A stretch of 64,000 nt of DNA, taken from NCBI GenBank assembly GCA_965213645.1, contig CBDBZX010000002.1, positions 992,001-1,056,000 on the forward strand. The letters run 5' to 3'. Of the stretch, positions 43,272 through 52,483 are shown piece by piece (positions within the stretch are counted from its first letter, which is position 1; each line of letters starts with the position of its first letter). Below the pieces are notes generated by a model. It saw only the letters and a program-made list of their open reading frames with translations, was not told the origin of the DNA and ran no database searches. The translations under genes were made by a program, and so were the position numbers. Origin of the DNA: CBDBZX01 sp965213645 (GTDB lineage: Bacteria > Deinococcota > Deinococci > Deinococcales > Trueperaceae).

Positions 43272-44534
43272 GTGTTAGAAGGTTTAGACCGAACGTTGGG
43301 GCGCACCAAAACGTGGGCGCAGGAGCTTTTTTACGGCTGGTGGGTCTTAGCTTCGAGCGTCGCTACCCAATTTTTAACCGCGAGTTTTACCTTGCAGTCG
43401 TTCGGCGCGTACTTTGCGGTGATGGCACCTGAATTCGGCTGGAGCAAGACGGCCTTTTCAGTAGCGTTTGCGGTTCAGCAGGCGGGCGGCGGCGTGTTAG
43501 GTCCGGTCATCGGCTGGCTCTTGGGGCGCTTTGGCTCGCGTCAAGTCATCCGTGTGGGCCTCATCATCTTCGCGGTTGGCGTCGCCTTACTCAGTCAAGT
43601 TCAAACCCTTGCACACTTTTACGGCGCGGTCTGCGTCATCGCTTTGGGCGCGAGTTTGTCGGGTTTCCTACCTCTTAATACCATCGTCGTGCAGTGGTTT
43701 CGGCGCTGGCGCTCGCTGGCGCTGGCGTTCGTGCAGACGGGGATTGCGCTGGGCGGTCTGGTCGTGCCCATCGTCGCGTGGGCGCTAGAAACCTACGGCT
43801 GGCGGGCGTCGGCGCTGGGCTCGAGCCTTTTGGTCCTCCTTATCGGCATCCCTTTAACCTACGTTTTGCGCAACACGCCCGAAGAGATGGGCTTAGAGCC
43901 CGACGGCGGTTTGCCTCCGCAAAACCCGGACGCTACCCCTTTGGAGCGCGACTTTACCGCGCGTGAGGCGGTTCGCACGAGGGCTTTTTGGTTCATCAGC
44001 TTCGGGCACAGCTTGGCGTTAGGTGTCGTCTTCGCGGTGCTCGCACACTTGGTCGTCTTCCTCACCAACGACTACGGCTTCTCGCTCACCTTGGCTGCGA
44101 CGATGGTCGCGGTAATGACCTCGACGAGTGTCGCCGGGCAGCTCATCGGCGGCTTTTTGGGCGACAGGTTCGACAAGCGTTTCATCGCCACCGCCGCGAT
44201 GTTCGGTCATGCGGCGGGGCTCCTCTTGCTCACCTACGGGACGAGCCTCGCTTGGGTCATCGCCTTTGCGCTTACGCACGGGCTTGCCTGGGGGCTGCGC
44301 GGTCCGGTGATGCAGTCGCTTCGCGCCGACTACTTCGGGCGCACCCACTTCGGGCAGATCATGGGGCTCTCTTCGCCGATTATTACGGTGGGGATGGTGG
44401 GCGGTCCTATCTTGGCGGGCGCGTTTGCCGATCTCTTCGGCAGTTATCAGATAGGCTTTACTGTCTTGGCCTCTTTAGCGGCGCTCGGCTCGGTCTTTTT
44501 CATCTTCGCAACACCGCCGAAGCGTTCAAGTTGA
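43272..44534 (+). CDS. Major facilitator superfamily transporter
   Basis: 420 residues, about 12 membrane helices. YGWWVLASSVATQFLTASFTLQSFG and GPVIGWLLGRFGSRQVIRVG (the loop 2-3 signature) point to the monocarboxylate/oxalate-formate branch of the MFS. The two halves are joined by a hydrophilic loop (PDGGLPPQNPDATPLERDF). Substrate probably a small carboxylate (inference). GTG start; no strong ribosome site. Confidence 0.87.
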   Translation: MLEGLDRTLGRTKTWAQELFYGWWVLASSVATQFLTASFTLQSFGAYFAVMAPEFGWSKTAFSVAFAVQQAGGGVLGPVIGWLLGRFGSRQVIRVGLIIFAVGVALLSQVQTLAHFYGAVCVIALGASLSGFLPLNTIVVQWFRRWRSLALAFVQTGIALGGLVVPIVAWALETYGWRASALGSSLLVLLIGIPLTYVLRNTPEEMGLEPDGGLPPQNPDATPLERDFTAREAVRTRAFWFISFGHSLALGVVFAVLAHLVVFLTNDYGFSLTLAATMVAVMTSTSVAGQLIGGFLGDRFDKRFIATAAMFGHAAGLLLLTYGTSLAWVIAFALTHGLAWGLRGPVMQSLRADYFGRTHFGQIMGLSSPIITVGMVGGPILAGAFADLFGSYQIGFTVLASLAALGSVFFIFATPPKRSS

Positions 44535-44640
44535 GATGCAACTCGAGCCAAGAGGTGAGCCTTCTTGTGCCAGTGTCACGGTGTGAGGGTGGGGCTCGAG
44601 TCAAACTAACGTAAATCAAGAGATACCTAAGAGGTGAAAA

Positions 44641-44865
44641 GTGAGCGACGACAAAAACAAACGCGACGGTAGACAGGACGACCACGAACTGACCTTTGAA
44701 AGCGGCTACGGGGCGCAGGACAAGGTGCTCCAAGAGGACGAGACTTTAGAGGATGTCGCAGGCGTGAGCGAAGAAGACATTCGCAAAGACGTGCGCGAGA
44801 CGCAAGAAGAGAGCGAAGCAGACTCGGATAAGGAACAAAAGGATGAGGGTCAAGGACTAAGTTAG
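44641..44865 (+). CDS. Small acidic hypothetical protein
   Basis: 74 residues, highly charged and probably disordered (EEDIRKDVRETQEESEAD). GTG start with GAGGTG upstream. It overlaps the 3' end of the convergent Yip1-like gene by a few bases. Function unknown. Confidence 0.5.
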   Translation: MSDDKNKRDGRQDDHELTFESGYGAQDKVLQEDETLEDVAGVSEEDIRKDVRETQEESEADSDKEQKDEGQGLS

Positions 44866-45399
44866 CCTCGAGAACACAACTTGAATCCCCATGAAGAGGC
44901 CGAGTGGCAGAGCGATGACGAGCAGCGCATAAACAGTAACGACGCGCCACACTGCTCGCTCCAAGAAGACTTGTAAACCGCTGCGCAGCACGGCGAGATG
45001 CCACGTAAGCAAAAACACGACGCTCAATACAAAGCCCAAAGCGGGCACGACTAAAAGCGCGGGCAGCATCGACGCGCCGACGAAAAACGCCGGCGTCCAA
45101 CTCCAGCCCGCCACTTCCCAAGCTCGCACGTCGAGTGAGCCGGGGCGCTGTAGTGAGACGCCCCCCAAGCCCCAAAAGAAGAGCAGTTGCAGTGCGCCTA
45201 TACCTAAAGCAAGCGCGAAGATAGGCAAGTAGGCATTGGAGCCGCTTGAGCGCACAAAAGCCAACCCCAAACAGAGCGCGTAGAAGAGGTAAGAGAGAAG
45301 CGCTATCCCAAAGGCTCTAAAAATACGAGCGTCTCGGGGCTCTAACCGCTCAAAAAACCGCCTCGGAGCCGACGACGCCGACCACATCTCTCCGATCAT
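44857..45399 (-). CDS. Yip1-like integral membrane protein
   Basis: 180 residues, about five hydrophobic segments arranged as in Yip1-domain proteins (FGIALLSYLFYALCLGLAF, GWSWTPAFFVGASMLPALLV, VYALLVIALPLGLFMGI). Function unknown. Its ATG overlaps the mqnD stop by 4 bases, so it is the third gene of the operon. Confidence 0.7.
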   Translation of the reverse strand: MIGEMWSASSAPRRFFERLEPRDARIFRAFGIALLSYLFYALCLGLAFVRSSGSNAYLPIFALALGIGALQLLFFWGLGGVSLQRPGSLDVRAWEVAGWSWTPAFFVGASMLPALLVVPALGFVLSVVFLLTWHLAVLRSGLQVFLERAVWRVVTVYALLVIALPLGLFMGIQVVFSRLT

Positions 45400-46247
45400 G
45401 AAGCGGTAGGGGCAAGCTGCGTTGCTATGAAAAGCGGTTTTTTAGGCTCGAGTACGAGACCTCTCTCCCTAGCCCGTCTCAATAAGGTCCGCACCGCCTT
45501 TTCACCCGTCTCGCCCACGTCCAGCGAATAGTCGTTCACATAGAGGTCAATGTGCTGCTGCCTGACCTCTTGCGACATCTCCTGCGCGTGCGCGGCAATA
45601 TAAGGCTCCGCTTCTTGGCGGTGCGCGTAGCTGTAAAGCAAACTGCGCCGAATACCCTCTTGGATATGCGTCAATTTTTCCTTACCCAACGAACGCCGCG
45701 CCACGATGCCGCCCAGTGGCAGCGGCAAGCCCGTCTCCGCCTCCCACCACTCACCTAAGTCGAGATGCTTCTTTAAGCCGTAGTTTGCGTACGTAAAGCG
45801 CGACTCGTGGATGATGAGCCCCGCGTCCACCTCCCCCGCTGCAACAGCGGGCATGATTTTGTCGTAGCGAAGCTCGACGACCTCAATATCATCGGGCTGC
45901 GAGAGCTTGAGCAAGAGGTTCGCTGTGGTGAGCCCGCCGGGAATGGCGACGCGCTTGCCGGAGAGGTCAGCCAACCGCTCTTTCGTCACGATAAGAGGTC
46001 CGACGCCGTTCCCGAGTGCGCCGCCGCTCCGCAACATCACATAGTCGTCCGTGAGGTGTCCGAAAGCGTGATAGCTGATTTTTGCGACGTCTAAGGCGCT
46101 CTTTCTAGCAAGTTGGTTGAGCGCTTCTACGTCTTCCAACCTCACTTGGTAGTCAAAGTCGGAGGCAACTCTTCCATGTGTTAGCGCGTAGAAGATGAAG
46201 CAGTCGTTCGGGCAGGGTGAATAGCCGAGTATCAAGGTTGGCGTCAC
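45396..46247 (-). CDS. mqnD: 1,4-dihydroxy-6-naphthoate synthase (menaquinone futalosine pathway)
   Basis: 283 residues, periplasmic-binding-protein-like fold. LGYSPCPNDCFIFYAL at the N-terminus, DVAKISYHAFGHL, GVGPLIVTKERL, IPGGLTTANLLLKL and AGLIIHESRFTY are hallmarks of MqnD, which converts cyclic dehypoxanthinyl futalosine. It implies menaquinone as respiratory quinone. The GTG start overlaps the stop of the upstream CoA-binding protein by 4 bases. Confidence 0.92.
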   Translation of the reverse strand: MTPTLILGYSPCPNDCFIFYALTHGRVASDFDYQVRLEDVEALNQLARKSALDVAKISYHAFGHLTDDYVMLRSGGALGNGVGPLIVTKERLADLSGKRVAIPGGLTTANLLLKLSQPDDIEVVELRYDKIMPAVAAGEVDAGLIIHESRFTYANYGLKKHLDLGEWWEAETGLPLPLGGIVARRSLGKEKLTHIQEGIRRSLLYSYAHRQEAEPYIAAHAQEMSQEVRQQHIDLYVNDYSLDVGETGEKAVRTLLRRARERGLVLEPKKPLFIATQLAPTAS

Positions 46248-46666
46248 AGCAGCCTTTGGTGGTCTGCCAACATGCAGCGGCTCTGAATCACGTCGATGCC
46301 TGCGTCCGAAAGCCTCTGCGCCACCTCATCGTGGCGGATGCCCGACTGGAACCACACGACTCTGGGGAGAGGTTCCATCTCGAGAATATCCTCGACGTGC
46401 TCAGGTAGCGCTTCGCTCCGACGAAAGACGTCCACCACATCAATCGGCCTTTTGAGGTCGCGGAGGTTGCCGCAAAAGGGCTCACCAAAGAGCGTTTTAC
46501 CGTCATGAACTGGGTTGACAGGGTAGATGGTGTAGCCTTCGCCGTAGAGATATTTAGGGACGTAGTGCGCCGCTTTGCTCTCTCTGACGTTCGCGCCCAG
46601 TACCGCAACCGTTTCGCTCTCGCGGAGCACGCGCTTGACCTCTTCAATATCGGTGAGTAATGCCAT
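46244..46666 (-). CDS. CoA-binding domain protein (YccU-type)
   Basis: 140 residues with a Rossmann-type CoA-binding fold: TVAVLGANVRESKAAHYVPKYL, YTIYPVNP, VDVFRRSEALPEHVEDIL, RVVWFQSGIRHDEVAQRL. Function unsettled. The ATG lies 5 bases after TAAACT on the minus strand (leaderless layout). First gene of an operon with mqnD and a Yip1-like gene. Confidence 0.87.
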   Translation of the reverse strand: MALLTDIEEVKRVLRESETVAVLGANVRESKAAHYVPKYLYGEGYTIYPVNPVHDGKTLFGEPFCGNLRDLKRPIDVVDVFRRSEALPEHVEDILEMEPLPRVVWFQSGIRHDEVAQRLSDAGIDVIQSRCMLADHQRLL

Positions 46667-46788
46667 GCTTTAGTTTACGCGATGAGGACCTGCGTGAATG
46701 TCTACAAAACTCGAGTGTGTTGAACCTCGAGACAGCTAAAACGAGAGGCTAGAAGCTAGTACGATTAACCTAGACATGGTGTGACAAT

Positions 46789-46820
46789 CTACACATGTGT
46801 AGTCCTTCCTCGCCTATGCT
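46789..46820 (+). promoter_or_regulatory. Promoter region of the manganese catalase gene with a 14-bp palindrome
   Basis: CTACACATGTGTAG (46789-46802) is a perfect palindrome, and TATGCT at 46815-46820 is a -10 candidate; the palindrome covers the -35 position. A repressor or an oxidative-stress regulator could bind here (inference). Confidence 0.45.
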
Positions 46821-46883
46821 ACTTGGCGAGACGCGCAATCCAGGTAAATAGAGTGCGTTTATATCAAACTTAGGGAGAGTAGT

Positions 46884-47726
46884 ATGTTTTTCCATGTCAA
46901 AAAGTTGCAATTCGGCGCAGAACCGAGCCGACCCGATCCACTTTTAGCCAAAAAGATGCAAGAGCTTATCGGCGGGCCATACGGTGAGATGAGCGTAGCG
47001 ATGCAGTATCTTTTTCAAGGTTGGAACTGCCGCGCGAGCAAAAAGTATCAGGACATGATCATGGACATCGGCGCGGAGGAGATGTCGCACGTAGAGATGC
47101 TCTCGGTCATGGTCTCGAAGCTTTTAGACGGTGCGCCTCTCAACGTAGAGGACGCGAACGGCATCTCCGAGCACAAAGCCGCCGCCATGAACCCCAAGCA
47201 CCTGATTGCCAGCGGCACGGGCGCACTGCCCGCCGACAGCGTCGGCTACCCCTGGAACGGCAACTACATCATCGCCAGCGGCAACCTCTTAGCGGACTTT
47301 CGCGCCAATGTCGCTGCTGAGTCGCAAGGGCGTTTGCAGGCCATCCGCATCTACGAATCCACCGACGACGACGGGGTGAAAAAGCTCTTAGAATTTATGA
47401 TTGCACGCGACACCATGCACCAAAACCAGTGGCTTGCGGCGATCGAAGAGTTGCAAAAAGACGGTTTAGAAGAGGTCATCGCGCCTTCAAACTTCGACCA
47501 GAGCCGCGAGAACCAGAGCGTGAGCTACCAGTATTGGAACCTCTCGGAAGGCAACGACTCGCAGCAGGGCGCGTGGGCACAGGGAACTGCGCCGGACGGC
47601 AAAGGGCAGTTTGAGTATTTAGAAAACCCTGAACCGCTTGGGGAAAAAGCAGAACCGCTGCCCGCCGGGGACGAGCGGCTGCACAACACTGGAAAAGCGA
47701 GTATAGCAGCGACAGCGCAAGACTGA
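46884..47726 (+). CDS. Manganese catalase
   Basis: 280 residues. A four-helix bundle with a dimanganese site: E in GPYGEMSVAMQYLFQGW, ExxH in IGAEEMSHVEML, E in NVAAESQGRLQAIRIYE and H in ARDTMHQNQW. It disproportionates hydrogen peroxide. The C-terminal tail is polar and glycine-rich, as in other Mn catalases. GGGAGAG precedes the ATG. It is flanked by a palindromic promoter and a hairpin, so it seems to be its own unit. Confidence 0.93.
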   Translation: MFFHVKKLQFGAEPSRPDPLLAKKMQELIGGPYGEMSVAMQYLFQGWNCRASKKYQDMIMDIGAEEMSHVEMLSVMVSKLLDGAPLNVEDANGISEHKAAAMNPKHLIASGTGALPADSVGYPWNGNYIIASGNLLADFRANVAAESQGRLQAIRIYESTDDDGVKKLLEFMIARDTMHQNQWLAAIEELQKDGLEEVIAPSNFDQSRENQSVSYQYWNLSEGNDSQQGAWAQGTAPDGKGQFEYLENPEPLGEKAEPLPAGDERLHNTGKASIAATAQD

Positions 47727-47782
47727 GGATGTAAAACTGAGCTTCTCCATCACATAAGAAGGTTCAAAAAAATTGTTAGAGC

Positions 47783-47816
47783 AGGCGTCTCGAGGGTGTT
47801 GGTTCTCGAGACGCCT
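47783..47816 (+). terminator. Hairpin between catalase and dehydrogenase genes
   Basis: A perfect 12-bp stem (47783-47794 with 47805-47816) containing CTCGAG in both arms. No T tract follows directly, so it may be a weak terminator or an RNA stabiliser. Confidence 0.5.
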
Positions 47817-47845
47817 CAAAAGATAGGATTCGAGAGGAGACCTCT

Positions 47846-49054
47846 ATGAAAGCCGTTGTATTTCACGATGTCGGCGACATTCGCCTAGACGACGTACCCG
47901 ATCCGCAAATTCAAGACCCTAACGACGCCATCGTCCGCTTGACCGCCAGCGCGATTTGCGGCACGGACTTGCACATGATTCGCGGCACGATGGCCGGGAT
48001 GAAGCCCGGCACGATTTTGGGGCACGAGGGCGTCGGCATCGTCGAAGAAGTCGGCGACGACGTGCGTAACTTTCGCCCCGGCGACCGTGTCGTCATCCCC
48101 TCGACGGTAGGCTGCGGCTACTGTGTTTACTGCCGCGACGGGTACTACGCGCAGTGCGACAACGCCAACCCCAACGGTAAGCTCGCGGGCACGGCCTTTT
48201 TCGGCGGCCCCGAAAGCACCGGACCTTTTGACGGGCTTCAAGCCGAAAAAGTGCGCGTGCCCTTTGCGAATGTCGGTTTAGTCAAGATTCCTGAGAACGT
48301 CGCCGACGAGCAAGCCATCCTGATTTCAGACATCTTTCCTACAGGCTACCAGGGCGCAGACATGGCGGACATCGAACCGGGCGATACGGTGGCGGTCTTC
48401 GGCTGCGGCCCGGTGGGGCTCTTTGCGGTTTGGAGCGCGAAGCTCTTAGGAGCGGGGCGTGTGTTTGCGGTAGATAGGTTAGAAGACAGGTTAGAGATGG
48501 CCCAGAGCTTAGGCGCAGAAGCCGTGAACTTCGAACAAGAAGACCCGGTCGAGACCTTGCGCCGCTTGACGGGTGGCAGCGGCCCAGACCGAATTATCGA
48601 CGCGGTGGGCGTAGACTCCGAACATGCCGAAAAAGGTCCGGCTGCGCCGAGCGAGGGAGAGGACGAGCAGTTTGGAGGAGAGGTCTCGCAAGTTGCGCCG
48701 GAGCAAAATCCAGACGGTGATTTGTGGGTTCCGGGGCAAGCGCCCTCGCAGGCGCTCGAGTGGTGCGTTCAAGCCCTAGCCAAAGCGGGCACGCTCTCGA
48801 TTATCGGCGTCTACCCGCCCAACATGCAGAGCTTCCCCATCGGTCAAGCGATGCAAAAAAACATCACCATGAAGATGGGCAACTGTAACCACCGTAAGTA
48901 CATCCCGATGCTTCTAGGCTTGGTCGCTTCGGGCGCGGTAGACCCGGTGAAAGTCTTGACCCAGATGGAGCCGACGCAGAGCGCGATCGACGCTTATGAG
49001 GTCTTTGATAAGAGGCAACCTGGCTGGATCAAGGTGGAGTTGGAAACAGCATAA
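47846..49054 (+). CDS. Zinc-dependent alcohol/formaldehyde dehydrogenase
   Basis: 402 residues of the medium-chain zinc dehydrogenase family. Catalytic zinc: ICGTDLHM and GHEGVG; structural zinc: CGYCVYCRDGYYAQC; cofactor: FGCGPVGLFA. The length and the pattern QFGGEVSQVAPEQNPDG fit glutathione-independent formaldehyde dehydrogenase-like members with a long insert. Formaldehyde released by the demethylases at 11.7-14.1 kb is a possible substrate (inference). AGGAGA upstream of the ATG. A GCGCCGCC/GGCGGCGC hairpin follows at about 49072-49095. Confidence 0.87.
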   Translation: MKAVVFHDVGDIRLDDVPDPQIQDPNDAIVRLTASAICGTDLHMIRGTMAGMKPGTILGHEGVGIVEEVGDDVRNFRPGDRVVIPSTVGCGYCVYCRDGYYAQCDNANPNGKLAGTAFFGGPESTGPFDGLQAEKVRVPFANVGLVKIPENVADEQAILISDIFPTGYQGADMADIEPGDTVAVFGCGPVGLFAVWSAKLLGAGRVFAVDRLEDRLEMAQSLGAEAVNFEQEDPVETLRRLTGGSGPDRIIDAVGVDSEHAEKGPAAPSEGEDEQFGGEVSQVAPEQNPDGDLWVPGQAPSQALEWCVQALAKAGTLSIIGVYPPNMQSFPIGQAMQKNITMKMGNCNHRKYIPMLLGLVASGAVDPVKVLTQMEPTQSAIDAYEVFDKRQPGWIKVELETA

Positions 49055-49245
49055 TCCTTTTCTGATGTGTCAGCGCCGCCTCGAACAGGGCGGCGCACTG
49101 TGCTGTAGCGCTTTCTTCAGCTCAGCCTCTTTGTGCAGTCCCTACGCCCCCATTTCTAAAGGGTGCCGACGCTACTGCACTGACCTCTCCTACGTACAAG
49201 TCCGTATGGGTTCTCTTACTCGGAATTGTCCTTGTTCTTCTCGCG

Positions 49246-49275
49246 TTGACAGAACGCGCTTCAGCCTTGTATACT
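49246..49275 (+). promoter_or_regulatory. Consensus promoter of the tRNA cluster
   Basis: TTGACA (49246-49251), an 18-base spacer and TATACT (49270-49275), about 20 bases before the first tRNA. Confidence 0.85.
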
Positions 49276-49294
49276 CGCTAACGCTGGCTTACGT

Positions 49295-49384
49295 GGAGGG
49301 CTGGCAGAGCGGTTGAATGCGACGGTCTTGAAAACCGTTATAGGGGCGACTCTATCGGGGGTTCGAATCCCTCGCCCTCCGCCA
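49295..49384 (+). tRNA. tRNA-Ser (UGA anticodon)
   Basis: A full cloverleaf: acceptor GGAGGGC/GCCCTCC, anticodon loop CTTGAAA with TGA, long variable arm (class II), T loop GGTTCGAATCC, encoded CCA. Confidence 0.95.
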
Positions 49385-49497
49385 ACGCGGAGGTATGATT
49401 TCCAAACTGACCCTCCGGTGGGAACATAAAGATGTTCCCGCGAACTAGCAACATACGGGTACATCTAGCGAGTTTGCAGGTGATACCTACAAAATTT

Positions 49498-49589
<92 letters not shown>

Positions 49590-49674
49590 GAATGGAGGTA
49601 TCATCTTCGATCAGAAGATGATACCCAACATCAACAAGGTAGTATCTGCCTTAATTGATGATATCAGTTACCTT

Positions 49675-49748
<74 letters not shown>

Positions 49749-49780
49749 CTACTAGGAAAGCTGTAAAAAACGGCAAGTAG

Positions 49781-49812
49781 AAGCCCCGTTTGCAAAGCGA
49801 GCGGGGTTTTTT
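49781..49812 (+). terminator. Terminator after the tRNA cluster
   Basis: CCCCG pairs with CGGGG around TTTGCAAAGCGAG, followed by TTTTTT at 49807-49812. Confidence 0.8.
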
Positions 49813-49959
49813 CGTGCTGAGCTTCGTTGCAATGTTCGAGGACAGGCTACTTTTTCTGCCCTCCGCCACTTGGAGCTGCCTCTATCCCGAGTGCAATATA
49901 GATGCTGCCGCTCGCATAGTGCTGAAGCTCGATTCGGGCACCTCTACACCTCCTTTAGG

Positions 49960-51045
49960 TTAGACCTGAAAATGCTCATACTCGTTCTCAGACGGCAACC
50001 CCCACACCGCCCAGAAATCCCCTGTGGCAGGTCGCATAATGGCTGCGCCGCACGACTCGACGTGATGAGGGGGTTTAGAGGTCACGCAAATGGCGTCAGG
50101 GTCTCTTGTCACGGCTTGCAAATCTGCTTCGGTAAGGTCGCCCTTATTCAAGAGGTTGTAGCCGCGCTTTAGCCGCGCTTCAGAACTCGCTTGGGAGGTG
50201 GCTTCGCGTGTGCGTTCAACCTCTTTGGTCGAATCGACAAGACAGTGGTTGGTGTGGACGAGCGGTTCGCCCTCTAATTCTATGACGTGCGTCCGCGTCG
50301 GCGTCGCTTCGACGCTGTAGCCCTTGCCCGCTCTGTCCATCAAAAGGTAGTTATGTGCGCCTGCGAGCTTGGCGTCCGTGATGCACGCTAGAGCGGCGTC
50401 GGCGCTCGACTGTTCCAAGGCCCTGCGAATCACGAAGGGCCACGTCACGCCGACTTGCCCGTCCGCCCCGCCCAGGTTGTTGATGCCAATCGCTACGCCC
50501 TCGCTGTTCATCCCGATCATGCCGACGCAGCCCACCGTCGTGAAGACAAGAAAGTCCGGTTTGCCTTCGGGTTTGCCGCGCAACATGACGACGTGCGGCG
50601 TGGCGCTGTCGTGCATGTCCCAGGTTTGACCGTATAGACCCTGCCGAGTTGCAGACACCTCACTAGGTACGAGAAACGCCGTGCAGTTGTCCGCACCCGC
50701 GTGAGCAGGGACTTTCGAAGCGTGTGTGCTGTAAACCAGGTCCACGAAGTCGGTAAAGCCGCCGACGATGACGAGTTCGGCTAAACTCAACCCTGTTGCG
50801 TCGCCGATGCCGTTTAGCTCCTCGAGTAAATGCGGCGCGTAACGCTCGTGTTCGTCCAAGCACGCCTCTGCGAGCGACAAAACCTCCCCTTCGGAGAGCC
50901 TCTGCCCCGACCACTTAGGGTCGCCGCTTAGCGCTACGCGCTCTTTCGTAAACGCACGAATTTCTTCTCGGAACCTCTCGCCGTGCCGAAGGCCCATGTC
51001 GTAAGGTGAGCCGGAAAGCTCCAACACCCGTATCTTATTCGTCAT
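49960..51045 (-). CDS. C45-family autoproteolytic acyltransferase/hydrolase (acyl-CoA:6-APA acyltransferase-like)
   Basis: 361 residues of the N-terminal-nucleophile family related to penicillin acyltransferase. ADNCTAFLV supplies the Cys that becomes the new N-terminus after self-cleavage; GSPYDMGLRHGERF and GMNSEGVAIGINNL are conserved. Bacterial substrates are mostly unknown (amide or N-acyl compounds). ATG 51045 lies 7 bases after TAGACT on the minus strand, a leaderless layout, and is divergent from cinA. Confidence 0.83.
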   Translation of the reverse strand: MTNKIRVLELSGSPYDMGLRHGERFREEIRAFTKERVALSGDPKWSGQRLSEGEVLSLAEACLDEHERYAPHLLEELNGIGDATGLSLAELVIVGGFTDFVDLVYSTHASKVPAHAGADNCTAFLVPSEVSATRQGLYGQTWDMHDSATPHVVMLRGKPEGKPDFLVFTTVGCVGMIGMNSEGVAIGINNLGGADGQVGVTWPFVIRRALEQSSADAALACITDAKLAGAHNYLLMDRAGKGYSVEATPTRTHVIELEGEPLVHTNHCLVDSTKEVERTREATSQASSEARLKRGYNLLNKGDLTEADLQAVTRDPDAICVTSKPPHHVESCGAAIMRPATGDFWAVWGLPSENEYEHFQV

Positions 51046-51187
51046 GAGGACAAGTCTAGCAGACATCTTGCCTGCCGAGAGAAAGCCGCCGTGCGGGGAA
51101 GGGGTTGAGGTCAATTGCTACATCGTCACGTATCAAACCAAGCCCAGCGCGTCAGTTCTCTCAACCCATCCGCGTTATGCTCCAACT

Positions 51188-52426
51188 ATGATTAGACGAG
51201 CGGAATTTCTAAGCGTCGGTACGGAGCTTTTACTCGGTGAAATTGTCGATACGAATAGCGCGTGGCTTGCCCAGGACGTGGCGCGGCGCGGGGTGGACGT
51301 GCTCTGGTCACAGCGCGTTGGTGACAACTTAGGGCGCATCGTGGAGGGGCTGAAGCAGGCGCTATCTCGCAGTGATTTAGTGGTGATGTGTGGTGGCTTA
51401 GGTCCGACGGACGACGACATGAGCCGCGAAGCGATCTCGGAGATGGTAGGGGAGACCCCCGAGGTTGACGCGGATTTGGAGCGTACTCTGCGCGAGTGGT
51501 TCCAGAAGTTCAGCCGCACGATGCCCGAAAAAAATATCAAACAAGCTTATCTGATTCCTTCTTCGGAGGCGTTACCCAATCCCTTAGGGACTGCGCCGGG
51601 TTGGTTTGTGCGCACAGAGGGTAAGGTCATCGTGGCGTTACCCGGACCTCCCAGGGAACTCAAGAGGATGTGGCTTAAAGAGGTGGTAGGGCGGCTCGAG
51701 CTGCCCCAAGCCGCCCTCTACAGCAAGACCTTCAAGACACAGGGCTTAGGCGAGTCGGCGGCGGCGGAGAAGTTGGGTGAGTTGACCTTGCAGGCCAATC
51801 CGAGCGTCGCCACCTACGCTAAGCGCGATGGCGTTCATGTGCGCGTGGCGGCGAAAGCCGAAACGGACGAGGACGCCGCGCAGCTTGCCGCGCCCGTCGT
51901 CGCTCAAGTCCGTGAGGCGCTAGGCTCGCGCATTTGGGGCGAGGATGGTGACGAACTCGCCGCGCTTATCGTGCAAACGTTAGAGGAGAGAGGCAAGACG
52001 CTCGCACTCCTCGAGGGTGTGACGAGTGGACTTTTAAGTGATTTCATTACCTCGGTTGCGGGCGCACGGGCGGTTTACCCTGGCGGCGTGGTAGCCTACG
52101 GTGCGCAGACGAAGGCAGCGTTCGGCGTGCCCAAAGAGGTCTTGGACGCGCACGGAGACGTTTCGCAGGAAACCGCGAAAGCGATGGCTAAGGTTGCCGC
52201 AGAGCGTTTCTCGGTGGACTATGGTCTCGCCACGACGGGCGTGCCCGGACCCTCCGAAGAGGACGGTAAGCCCATTGGTGAGATGCACTTAGCGCTTTAC
52301 GACGCGGCAGCGGACAAGTCTCAAATCCGCAGCTTCAAACTGCCGGAACTCGAGCGCAATTGGCTCCGCGAACGCACTGCCTACGCCGCCCTCGCTTTTT
52401 TATGGGTGCATCTGCGGGGTGAATAA
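51188..52426 (+). CDS. cinA: CinA-like protein (competence/damage-inducible)
   Basis: 412 residues. The N-terminal MoCF-like domain has IRRAEFLSVGTELLLGEIVDTN and VMCGGLGPTDDDMSREAI. The C-terminal CinA domain has VYPGGVVAYGAQTKAAFGVP and GLATTGVPGPSEEDGKPIG. The expected AESxTGG active-site stretch is instead LLEGVTSGLLSDFIT, with the catalytic-position Ser changed to Gly, so NMN deamidase activity may be lost (inference). ATG 51188 lies 6 bases after TATGCT (leaderless). It is followed by recA copy 2, the order known in Deinococcus and Streptococcus. Confidence 0.9.
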   Translation: MIRRAEFLSVGTELLLGEIVDTNSAWLAQDVARRGVDVLWSQRVGDNLGRIVEGLKQALSRSDLVVMCGGLGPTDDDMSREAISEMVGETPEVDADLERTLREWFQKFSRTMPEKNIKQAYLIPSSEALPNPLGTAPGWFVRTEGKVIVALPGPPRELKRMWLKEVVGRLELPQAALYSKTFKTQGLGESAAAEKLGELTLQANPSVATYAKRDGVHVRVAAKAETDEDAAQLAAPVVAQVREALGSRIWGEDGDELAALIVQTLEERGKTLALLEGVTSGLLSDFITSVAGARAVYPGGVVAYGAQTKAAFGVPKEVLDAHGDVSQETAKAMAKVAAERFSVDYGLATTGVPGPSEEDGKPIGEMHLALYDAAADKSQIRSFKLPELERNWLRERTAYAALAFLWVHLRGE

Positions 52427-52483
52427 TTGATTTTAGCTCAGCAGCTTCACGCTGCTTGAATACCTACTTATTTGGAGGAGTTT

